Source of the DNA: Carettochelys insculpta
Lineage: Eukaryota; Chordata; Testudines; Carettochelyidae
Direction of reading: 5' to 3'
Assembly: GCF_033958435.1 (NCBI RefSeq)
Contig: NC_134137.1
Span: 111,362,501 to 111,426,500 of the forward strand
Length of the DNA: 64,000 nt
Numbering within the stretch: position 1 is the stretch's first letter; each line of letters opens with the position of its first letter. The notes under the pieces are model-generated. The model searched no databases. It had not been told where the DNA came from and worked only from the letters and a program-made list of their open reading frames with translations. Made by a program: the position numbers and the translations under genes. Positions 12,932 to 23,500 of this stretch are shown one piece after another.

Positions 12932-13114
12932 TGCATCTCCAAGAGCTGGAAGGGACCTCAGGAGATCACATCTAGTCCAGTCCACTGCTCTCTTGGCAGT
13001 ACCAAGCACCATCCCTGACATCTATTTGCCCTAGTCTCTAAATGGCCATCTCAAGGATTGAGCTCACAATCCTGGGTTTAGCAGGCCAATGCTCAAACCA
13101 CTTAGCTATCCCTC
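12932..13114 (-). repeat. tRNA-derived SINE, resembling the cryptodiran Cry SINE
   Basis: Read on the minus strand, the element starts GGGATAGCTAAGTGGTTTG (tRNA-like head with an A-box-like segment), continues GAGCATTGGCCTGCTAAACC and a B-box-like GTGAGCTCAATCC. It ends near GACTAGATG and GACCTCAGG/AAGGGACC, the CR1-like tail shared with LINE 3' ends here. This is the main evidence that the genome is a hidden-neck turtle. Confidence 0.75.
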
Positions 13115-14080
13115 TGCATGTAAAAGCTGCCTCACAGATTGTGGAGTGGATGAGGTGTTGAGCCTGTTGGATGTGAGTTGGATGCAGAGCCAAATTTTTT
13201 GTATGTGCACAGAACTCTAATCATAGTGTTTTATGCTCTCTATCTCATGATTGTTTGCACATCACAAGCAGACTTGTCAATTTTATAAGTAAGCAGAGGG
13301 CTTCTCTCCCTCCTCACCGCCAAACTCCTAGCTCTTGGGATTCAAGCTGGATTCCTTCCACCTCAAATGTCTCCAACGACCAAAATTACAAACATTATAT
13401 TAGTTTATTCATTTCAAACTATTTACAGGTGTTTATTTATATACACATGTGCATACTGTAGACTTGAAAGTCTTCTCAGTCTAGGTGAGAAAGAAGAGGC
13501 GGGGGCAGTGTAAAACCAGGAGATGGGAGCAGAAGTAATCTGCAGTAGGAGAAGAAAGGTGTGTTTGGAATAATAGCATTTAGTTTGCAGTTATTTCCTG
13601 GGTGGAGGTAGTTTGGGATAGTTAACCAGAAGGTGGGGCATAAGAGAGAGCAGAAAAGGAGGGGAAAAAACACAGGGAAATAATAATAGGGTCTGAGACC
13701 AAATAGGTTGTAGTTTCTAGGCAGAAGGTCCCTGGACTAGTGGGTTGGCCTGGCTTCTCCGACCAGTGGTTGGGAAGGCAGCACAGAATCTTTCTATGGA
13801 CTGGAAGTTTGCCAGGAGTAGATGAGGACAGCTGATACAGAAGGACATTGATACTTTGGGCTGCACAGTGACTTGGCGGGAGGATCAAGTCACAAAGAAG
13901 AAGTGTATGGTGTCCTAGGGAGCAACTGGGGTTTGGCAAGGGAGATGACAGAAGGAGGTTTGAACTTGGACCCAAAGCAACCAGGAGGAGGCCATTCAAG
14001 CAGTGAGTACATCATGTGACACATGATTGTGTCCTATTAAAGCAAGACAAAGTATAAAATGTAAGATACTAAGTTTCAGC
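13115..14080. other. No feature recognised
   Basis: Non-coding DNA. The minus-strand open frames at 13476-13999 are proline/leucine-rich and show no domain. Confidence 0.35.
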
Positions 14081-14089
14081 ACAATAAAG

Positions 14090-15720
14090 AGAATGGATTT
14101 GAAGAAGACAGACTTTAACAAACTCAGGGAGCTTGTAGATAAGGTCTCGTGAAACAAACAGAAGAAGAAAAAACCATTTAAAAGTGGTAGTTTTTCTAAG
14201 GGAACATTATTAAGGGATCATGAGCAAACTATTCCACTATGTAGAAAAGATAAGAGACATGTCAGGAGAACACAGCCCTTAAACAGGAGATCTTGAATGA
14301 GCTAAAACTCAAAAAGGATAAAATAGGTCAAATTACAAAAGATGAATATAAGCAAATAACCCAATTATGTAGGGGCAAAGTTAGAAAGGTGAAGGCCCAA
14401 AATGAGGTCAAACTAAGTAGGGACATAAAAGGTCACAAGAAAACATTCTACAAACATATTAGAAGCAAGATCAAGGACAGTGTATGCGCTTTACTCAATG
14501 AAGAGGGAATAGCAATAACAGAAAATATGGAAATGGCAGAGGTGCTTAGTGACTGCTTTGTTTTAAGTTTCACCAAGTAGGCTGTGTCTACACTAGCCCC
14601 AAACTTCGAAATGGCCTTGCAAATGGCCATTTTGAAGTTTACTAATGAAGCGCTGAAATACATATTCAGCGCCTCATTAGCATGTGGGCGGCTGCGGCAC
14701 TTCAAAATTGATGCGGCTTGCCGCTGCGCGGCTCGTCCAGATGGGGCTCCTTTTCGAAAGGACTCTGCCTACTTCGAAGTCCCCTTATTCCTATGAGCAG
14801 ATAGCATGGCCATTTGCATGGCCATTTCAAAGTTTGGGGCTAGTGTAGACATGGCTGTAGTTTGATAGTGACTGAATGCCTTACATGGTGAATGCTAGAG
14901 AAAATGAGATAGGTTTAGAAGTTAAAATAGGAAAAGAACAAGTTAAAAATTACTTAGAAAAGTTAGATGTCTTCATATGAGCAGGGCCTAATTAAATGTA
15001 TCCTAGAATATTCAAGGAGCTGATTGAGGAGGTACCTGAGACAATGACTGTCATTTCTGAAAAGTCTTGAAAGGTGGAACAGATTCCAGAAGACTAGAAA
15101 AGGGCAAATATGGTGACCATCTCTTACAAAAGAAATAAGGTTAACCCAGGACACTACAGACCAGTCAGCTTAGCCCCTGTTTCAGGAAAGATAATGGAGC
15201 AAATAATTAAGGACTCCATTTGCAAACACCTGGAAAATAAGAAGGTGATAAGTAACAGTCAGCATGGATTTGTTAAGAACAAATCATGTCGGCCCAAACT
15301 GACAGCTTTCTTTGATAGGATTACAAGCCTGATGGATAAAGGGGAAGCAGCAGATGTGATATACCTCGACTTTAGTAACGCATTTCATATAGTCTTGCAT
15401 GGCCTTCTTGTAAATGAACTAGGGAAATACAACCTAGATGGAGCTACAATAATGTGGGGGCATAACAGGTTAGAGATCTGTTCCCAGAGAGCAGTTACTA
15501 ATGGTTCACTGTTATTTGGAAGGGCATAATGAGTGGGGTCTGGCAGAGATCAGTTTTGGGACTGGTTCTGCTCAATATCTTCATCAGTGATTTAGATAAT
15601 GGCATACAGAGTATGTTTGTAATGTTTGTAAATGATACCAAGCTGGTGGGGAAGGAGGGTTGCAATTGCATTGAAAGCTAGGACTATAATTCAAAATGAT
15701 CTGGACAAACTGCACGCTCT
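14090..15720 (+). pseudogene. CR1 LINE ORF2 remnant split by a MITE
   Basis: Before the MITE, 14293-14579 reads [12 protein letters not shown] ... [19 protein letters not shown] ... [19 protein letters not shown], the linker between endonuclease and reverse transcriptase of CR1. After it, 15110-15529 reads NPGHYRPVSLAPVSGKIMEQ, HGFVKNKSC and DVIYLDFSNAFHIV, which are reverse transcriptase motifs including the motif A region. Stops and frameshifts make it inactive. A family B MITE at 14580-14856 interrupts the frame just after FTK. Confidence 0.85.
14580..14856. mobile_element. Family B MITE with GTA target duplication
   Basis: Terminal inverted repeats GGCTGTGTCTACACTAG and CTAGTGTAGACATGGCT are flanked by GTA on both sides (14577-14579 and 14857-14859). 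It is inserted in the CR1 open frame. The body matches the left arm and end of the longer family B copy at 44956. Confidence 0.85.
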
Positions 15721-16019
15721 CGTCCGGCAACCTCCATGGTTCAGCAGGACCATAGATGTTGCTGGACCAGAGAGCACCTTGACCAGAGATCCCCAGCTGC
15801 CCAGAGTTGATTTGACTGGTGGGGTGTTCCTGCTGATGGCAGGGAGTCCAGCTGGCAGTCCTGCTGCAGGGACCCCTTCTGGTAGCCCCGTGGTGGTGGG
15901 GGGCCCTGGGTGGAGCCAAGCTAGGGTTGGGGAGCCCCATTGCAGGGAGCTCAGCTAGGCTGGGAGCCCTGCCAGGAGTGCACCTGGGGCCAGAGGGCCC
16001 TGCTGGCAGCCCCACTGTG
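15712..16019. repeat. Palindromic DNA-transposon remnant, GC-rich
   Basis: Positions 15713-15780 form an imperfect hairpin: GCTCTCGTCCGGCAACCTCC pairs with a TGTTGCTGGACCAGAGAGC-like stretch. The following 240 bp are GC-rich, repetitive and non-coding. Class unresolved. Confidence 0.4.
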
Positions 16020-16238
16020 GGAAGTAAGGGAACTTTGAAATAGTGTGGGTACTTCAAAGTGCTTGCAGCTAAACTGCTTGTTGGCACTTCGAAGTTAGCA
16101 ACTTTGAAGTTCATGTGGCAAGAATTATGCTAATTAGGTGCTGCATATGCAGCGCAGCACCTTATTATTATTCACTGATCAGGCTCATTTACATGCCCCC
16201 TTTGAAGGAGGGGACCTAGTGTAAATGAGCCCCTAGTG
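16020..16238. mobile_element. Family C-like MITE fragment
   Basis: Contains ACTTCGAAGTTAGCAACTTTGAAG, CAGCGCAGCACCTTATTA-like sequence and an end fold around GGGCTCATTTACACTAGG, as in the family C right arm at 8839 and 57822. The left arm is missing. Confidence 0.5.
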
Positions 16239-17440
16239 AATTGAAGTACTTCCTTCTGTTTGGTACTGTACATGGTTCCGATATGGTGAAAGTCTCTATT
16301 GCAGGAGCTTAAATTCCTTAGCTAAATTGTGTTTGTGAAATGCATATTTTGGATAGGAAATTATAAAGTGCTTTCATGTGTGTTTTGCGCAGGCACTTAA
16401 AATACTTTGAAATGTTTGCTTGACTTAACAAATACCAGAAGAGCTTGGTGGTTTCCATGTGTTGATATTTGGCCCCTTCTTGAGTTCCTTATTCAACCAA
16501 CCCTTCATTGGCTTTCATGTACATTTTCCTTGTACGTGGAGTACAGAATTAGGGCTACTGAATACGATTAGGGCTTACAGAGTTACTGTGCTTGGAATTA
16601 AAGTCAGATCACATGAATCTTTGGGCAGATTTTTAAACAGTAGCCTTCAATTTTCAGAAATAAATAGGTGCATTTTTATTCACAATTATTGTCCATAATT
16701 TAGATAATATAAATTGTTAAGTTCCTCCTTTTTCCAGCATATCAGACACCTCCATATCTAATTGACCTAAACTGAAAACATGAGAATTCTTACTGCAGTG
16801 AATGTAGGCACAAAAATTGGGATCCAACACCCAAGGAACTTTTTATATATTAAAATGATAGCTTTAGTATAAATGAATCTCTTTGTTACTGATTCCTCTT
16901 GTAAGCAATGGCTTAAAATTGTGTGGATTCTGTCACCTTTCCTCAAAACTATGAGAAATAAACCCACTTTAAGCGCTGCATCAGTGGAGAAACAGTGGGA
17001 ATTTGAGGGTCCTGATCTGATCTGCGTCTTGTGATATATAGAAAATCTGAGAGATTAAAAACAACAAATTGCATAACCTGATAATGACACTTAATTATTT
17101 CAATACAATGTTTTTGGCTGTTCATACTGACCTAAATGAAACATTGTGTAATTATCTGTGCTTTGGATTGTTCTTTCTTTTTTACGTTAGCCGGGGGACT
17201 CTTCGCGGGGTCATGTCTGAAATCTTGTTCAGTTTTCCTTTGGTTTTCCTCTGTTCTGCCTTGCTGAAATGGACAATTATGAACCATTAAATATTGGAGC
17301 AAATTAGTGCTAAAACTAGATTTTTGTCCTGATGGACACAATCTTCCTTCAAATATTACAACAGAAAACCACAAAGAAACCTTTGACCAGTCAGTTAGTG
17401 CAAAACTCTTCTACACAAGGTCACAAGGTGATCACGTTGT
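16239..17440 (-). other. SLC10A2: SLC10A2 3' untranslated region and flank
   Basis: This is non-coding DNA directly downstream of the stop codon at 17441-17443. No repeat is recognised. A minus-strand AATAAA (plus-strand TTTATT, 16675-16680) lies about 760 bp past the stop codon and is a candidate cleavage signal. The true transcript end cannot be fixed from sequence alone. Confidence 0.5.
16675..16680 (-). terminator. Candidate polyadenylation signal AATAAA for SLC10A2
   Basis: First canonical hexamer I found on the minus strand downstream of the stop codon. Such hexamers occur by chance in AT-rich DNA, so support is weak. Confidence 0.3.
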
Positions 17441-17580
17441 TCATGTTTTTATACTCTTTTCGTTTGATGTAAATCCTCCATTCATCTGGGCATACGTTTC
17501 TGCTGTCGATTCAATTTCACCTGCTGGTTCTGTGAAGACTGACTTTTTTGGGCCCCAAAATCTTTTGTGCACGTAGTAAA
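17441..17580 (-). CDS. SLC10A2: SLC10A2 coding exon 6 (C-terminal tail)
   Basis: The acceptor is TTGATTCCTAG followed by TTTACTACGTG. The split codon from exon 5 (G + TT) gives Val, then [12 protein letters not shown], and the frame runs to a TGA at 17443-17441. Near the end it reads [16 protein letters not shown], matching the conserved NGGF in the cytoplasmic tail of mammalian ASBT. This exon lies in no long open frame on its own strand and was found by extending the donor of exon 5. The cytoplasmic tail is the least conserved part of the family. Confidence 0.88.
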
Positions 17581-20500
17581 CTAGGAATCAATACAATAAA
17601 GGCAGATATTATAATAAGCTAAGTAAGATGCCAGTGTGAGCTTTTACCTTCCTAATATTAACAAAAGGCAGATTGCCCCTTACCAGACCCCTTTCATGCT
17701 GCTCTGGCCCATTTATGTAGGGTAAAAAGACAGAACTAGGGATGAGGCTCTTCCTTAGCTACACTTCCAGCATGTCTCTTTATGGCCATCATCACCGCGG
17801 TACATGGTATTTGTGTACCTCAAATCACTAATTGATTTTACACTTACAACAGCCTTATAAAGAATTATTCCCATTTCACAGATGAGAAACTGAGGCACAG
17901 AGTAAATAAGGTGAATTGTCAAGGTCAGACACATTCTGTAGCCAAGACAGAAACTGAATGTGTCACCTGAGTTCCAGTTCAGTGCCTTATCCACCAAAAC
18001 GTCATTCATACTGTGAAGTAGAAAGTTGTAGCAGCAAAGGCAGCAATAGCTTATGCTGTCCTGGTCAGATAGTGGCTGGTGCCACTGCTCAGAATCCAGT
18101 CACATATGCTCTGTGCCAGTGACCCTCCGTTCTGCTATGGGTCGGACTCTTGGTAAGCCTTCCAAGGGATGCTCTTGAGTTGGGGGGATTTCCAGATGGC
18201 CAGTTCTAGATTTTAGGGCCCAGCCAGAATGCAGAATTGAAGCCCTCGTCTCCTATCTTTTAATAGTAACTAACACATTGGGGACACATTGTGTGGATTG
18301 TGTTTTAGTATTCCAAATTGTCTACTTGTCTGTGGGTGCCCACGAATAAGTAAGATGATTGTTAATAATAATAACTAATAAAGCTATTAGTACAGAAGTA
18401 GCTGTCTGTGGCTTACCTCCTACAAATATTGCAGCAAATGCTATCTGGAAAATACTGTAGATGAGAGGAAAGGTAAACATCAGTGCAATCTGTTCAGGGG
18501 TGAAGGAGAGCTGCACTATAGTTGTACACAGCTGAGTGTTCTGCATTCCTGTTTCCAGAGCCACTGTACGACATCTAAAGGGAACGTTAAAAAAAAAAAA
18601 GTCCAAAAGTATCCTATTGTGCTAATGTACTTTGAAAGAATACAAATGAATGTAAGTGACATACAATCACAGGTATCATAGCAAAAAAGAATCATCTGGT
18701 TCACATAATCCAGTCCCACAACTCAGTCAAATAATGCGTTGAAAAGGTGCCATTTCACAAAGAACTCTCTAGCAATGCAGGGTTTTCTTCTCAACTTCTT
18801 TCATTTGATGCTATCTCATTAACCACTGTTGTAAAATTTTCCGGTGAATTCATGGTATGAGTGTAGGTTCCTCAGTCACGGGGAGTCTGTCGGTGGAGTT
18901 CATAGGCTCTGGATCATGTTATGACATATGAAACTTATTTGCAAAGTATGCAGATGACATAGAATGGTAGTGAAAGACTGTATGACATAGCCACAAGGGT
19001 GTGATAAAGGAAATTGACAAACTGTCTTGCAGAGGTATAACCTACAGAAAGTGGAAAGGTGTAAGGAATGTGCCAGCAGGAGCTCAATAATGCTGAAGGA
19101 TTTGAGGAATATGTCCTTCAGAGATCATTTGCATGAAAATACAAAGGTGTGCATATGTAATACCTTGCAAACAAAGCCTTATGGGTAGCAGGTGAAGCAA
19201 TGGAATTTATGTATTGTAAACAACATGTTGTTGTAAAGTCACAATTTAAGCTATCACCCAGTGTAGGAATCGTGGAGTCCTGCCAATGCTTGAAGTTGTT
19301 GTTGGGGGGGGGTACAGGATGGTCATCATCACTTTTAAGATATAGATTGCACAGGGCTCCCCCAGTCTGAACATTATGAGGCAGAAGGAGGGTGGGGTTG
19401 TTGGTTGTATTAGTTGGCTGTGAGTCTTGGGCTAAACTGAGTCTTGACCATATAGCTGTAAGTCTTGTTTGGGTAGTCCTTCTCCTCACTGTTCAAAGGT
19501 AGAACTAAAATCTGGGTGCTGGAGTCTGTATTGTTTTTGTGTGAGATTCTACCTTAGTGGATACTGAGGTTAAGAGCTGAAGCCACAGGATTTTGCCTCA
19601 AGGCAAACCCATGAAGTGGTGGATGGACAGGCTGCTGGCAGGAGCAGGTGGCCAGCGGGGCAGCTGGCTGGAGGAAATGGACTGCAGGACCAGCATGAGG
19701 GATGTCATCAGGGTGATGTGTTGGGGCTTGCATGGACTGGACAGATCTGTACGTGGGGCATTTGAAATAGGGGTATGAAGGAAGTTTGGGTATGTGAATG
19801 AAACTCTTACAGTGTTGGACTGGTGAGCCTGAGAGACAAAGGACACTGCTCAATCCATTTGAGCTGGTACAGTTACTTGGTGGTTGGTTATGAACTTTGG
19901 TGTGGTATTTTCTCAGGCTAATGACATGTGATTTCTCTGCCTTTTTCATTAAAAGTTTCTTTTCTACACTCAGACTCTGTGCTTGCAAGTGGGGAAGCAT
20001 TGCCTCTCTGAGGCACCCAGGGGTGTGTGAATTTTCCAGGCTCCTGGGTGGGGTTTGAGCTGGTTCTATGTGTGATGCATAAAAAGGAACCCCACAATAG
20101 TGAACCCAGCACTGGTTGCTGCCAACAGCTTCCAGCAGAAGGGTTAAAATTTTGGGGGCTCATCTGGGATCCTGGGTCAGTACCCTTCACAAGCACACAT
20201 TGGCTACGTCTACACTAGCACACTATGTCAAAATAGCCTATTTCGAAGTAAGGACATCGAAATAGGCTACTTTGACATGTATCGTCTACATGTCTTCCAG
20301 GGCTGGTGCTGTTGAAATTCCACATCGAAGTAGCAACGGGGAACATCGAAAGGAGCCACCCCAGAAGGAAATGTGGAGTGTCCACACACACAAGAGCTCC
20401 CCATCGAAATAAGGGGTCAGCAAAGCCCCAAACTGCTCCCTTAAAGGGCCCCTCCCAGACACACACACCCTGCACAGCACAAGATCCACAGAGCCGACAA

Positions 20501-23500
20501 CCGCTTTTAGACCCTGTGCATGCAGTATGGACCCCCAGCTGCAGCAGCAGCAGCCAGAAGCCCTGGGCTAAGGGCTGCTGCACACAGTGACCACAGAGCC
20601 CCACAGGGGCTGGACAGAGAGCCTCTCAACCCCTCAGCTGATGGCCGCCATGGAGGACCCCCCTATTTCGAAGTAGTGGGACGTGGATCATCTATACACG
20701 CCCTACTTCGACGTTGAACGTCGAAGTAGGGCGCTATTCCCATCTGAAGATGGGAATAGCGATTTCGACGTCTCACCACCTAACGTTGACTTCAATGTCG
20801 AAATAGCACACGGCACGTGTAGACGTGATGCGTGCTATTTCGATGTTGTGCTGGCTATTTCGAAGTAGCTGACTAGTGTAGACACACCCATTGAGTGTTT
20901 TGTAAAGTGGAAAATAATTGTGTTCTGTATTTGAGGACATTACTGTTTGTATAATGGCTAATCTGTCAGGTTTGTTGGGCCCTGGCTCAGAAGCGTCTAG
21001 CTCTGGGGCAGATATTGGAAAAGTGGGTGCTGTCTCATGCTAAGCCATCATCAGCTAATGTTATTTCTTGGGGAAGAGGAGTTTGAACCCTGGCTAGAAC
21101 ACACCACTGAAATGCTAGAGCTGCGGGCTGTACCAGACAGAGAAAAGCAAAGATGTCTCGGGCCCAGCATTGGATGTGATTCACACCTTGAAGCTTGTTA
21201 AGCCTGAAATCCATGTAAAGAAGTGTCTAGAGGACCTCACTCACACCTTTGGGAGCATAGAGAGCCCTGAAGATAGTTATTGTAACTTCCTTAATGCTAA
21301 ACAGCACCAGGGAGAGGTCTCGGCCTATGTACACAGGTTGGAGAAGCTGCTACAGAGAGTTGTCATTAGAGGAGCAGTGACTGTGGAACAAATGGTCCGG
21401 ACCAGACCAGACTGGCTCAGATTGTAAGGGGTACTCAGTATGACAGCCCGATTCTACTTCATCTCCAGCTAAGAGAATGACAGGAACACCCTCTCAAGCT
21501 ACTCCCAGCTGACTAAACAGGTCAGAGAGGGGGAAGTGAGGGAGGCTGCCAGTGAGTTTTGGGAAGCCAGAATGACTGGACCAGCCAGCACAGCACCCCC
21601 ACAAACAGCCAGTGTACTGATAGTGAACACCAGAGAAGACCTTGATCAACAAATTCAGGTCCTGACAGGACAGATGGCTGAGTTGCAAAGCATCATTGAT
21701 CAAGCCAGGATTTGCAGGAATGAGGCGCCTCAGGCTGTGGTGATAGAGAAGTCCTGGCCAAGAGGGCCCTGCGTGATGATTCTGGGCATTTTGGGTATGG
21801 AAAGAACCCTAGAGCTTATCCACAATAGATTCTATTGGCCCGGGATGGCCAAGGATGTATGCAGGAAATGTGAGACGTGATCAATGTGTTCTATGGAAAA
21901 CTGTGCCCACTAGAGCAGCCTACCTGCAGAACATCATGACCAGCAATCCTTTGGAACTGTACACATTGATTTCTTGCCTTTAGAACTGGATAGGAAGAAT
22001 ATTAGAAACACCTTAGTGGTGGCTGACCACCTTACTCAGTATGCTCAATTATCCCACGTGTGACCAGAAAGCCATCACTGTAGCATGAGAATTGTGATAA
22101 ATTTTCAGTGCTTTTCAGTACTTTTCAGTGGTTGTATTCTTAGCTCGAATACACTCTGACCAGGGTCAAGACTTTGAGAGTCACCTCCTGGAGGATCAGA
22201 GGGGCAGCCGTGTTAGTCTGGATCTGTAGCATCTCCGGTATTGGCACTCTCACTGAAGGACTGTCTGGTTATGTGGACTCTCTCCTCAGACCCTATATCA
22301 CCAACACCCCCAGCTACCTCCGCGACACCACTGACTTCCTGAGAAGACTGCAATATGTTGGTGACCTACCAGAAAACACTATCCTAGCAACCATGGATGT
22401 AGAGGCTCTGTATACCAATATCCCACACAAAGATGGAATAAATGCTGTCCGGAACAGTATCCCTGATGATGCTACAGCACATCTGGCGGCTGAGCTCTGC
22501 AACTTTATACTCACATACAACTATTTCAGATTCGGTGACGATATATACCTTCAAATCAGCGGCACAGCTATGGGTACCCGCATGGCCCCTCAATATGCCA
22601 ATATTTTCATGGCTGACCTAGAACAACGCTTCCTCAACTGTCGTCCACTAACACCCCGGCTCTATTTATGCTACATTGACGACATCTTCATCATCTGGAC
22701 CCATGGGAAGGAGACTCTGGAGAAATTCCACCGGGACTTCAACAACTTCCACCCCAACATCAAGCTCAGCCTGGACCAATCTACACAGGAGATCCACTTC
22801 CTTGACACTACCGTGCTTATACACAATGGACACATCAGTACCACCCTGTACCGTAAACCCACTGACCGCTACGCCTACCTTCATACCTCCAGCTTCCATC
22901 CCAGACACACCACACGATCCATCGTTTACAGCCAAGCACTTAGATATAACCGCATTTGTTCCAACCCCTCCGACAGAGACAAACACCTACAGGATCTGCA
23001 CCAAGCATTCTTGAGACTGCAATACCCACCTGAGGAAGTGAGACAACAAATCAACAGAGCCAGACGTGTGCCACGAAGCCTCCTACTACAGGACAAGCCC
23101 AAGAGAGAAACCAACAGAACACCACTAGCCATCACCTACAGTCCTCAGCTAAAACCTCTACAGCGCATCATCAGGGATCTACAACCCATCCTGGACAATG
23201 ATCCCACACTTTCACAGGCTTTGGGAGGCAGACCTATCATTGCTCACAGACAACCTGCCAACCTAAAACAAATCCTAACAAGCAACTATACACCGCACCA
23301 CAGTCACTCTATCTCAGGGACCCATCCATGCAACAAACCTCGTTGCCAGCTCTGCCCACATATACACACCAGCAGCATCATTACAGGACCTAACCGGATC
23401 AGCCACACCATCGTGGGCTCATTCAGCTGCACATCTACCAATGTAATTTATGCCATCATGTGCCAGCAATGCCCCTCTGCCATATACATCGGACAAACTG

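Noticed and set aside
13476..13999. Possible proline-rich minus-strand gene (65 and 125 codons)
   Set aside because: The two frames overlap out of phase, there is no domain, and the amino acids reflect pyrimidine-rich DNA.
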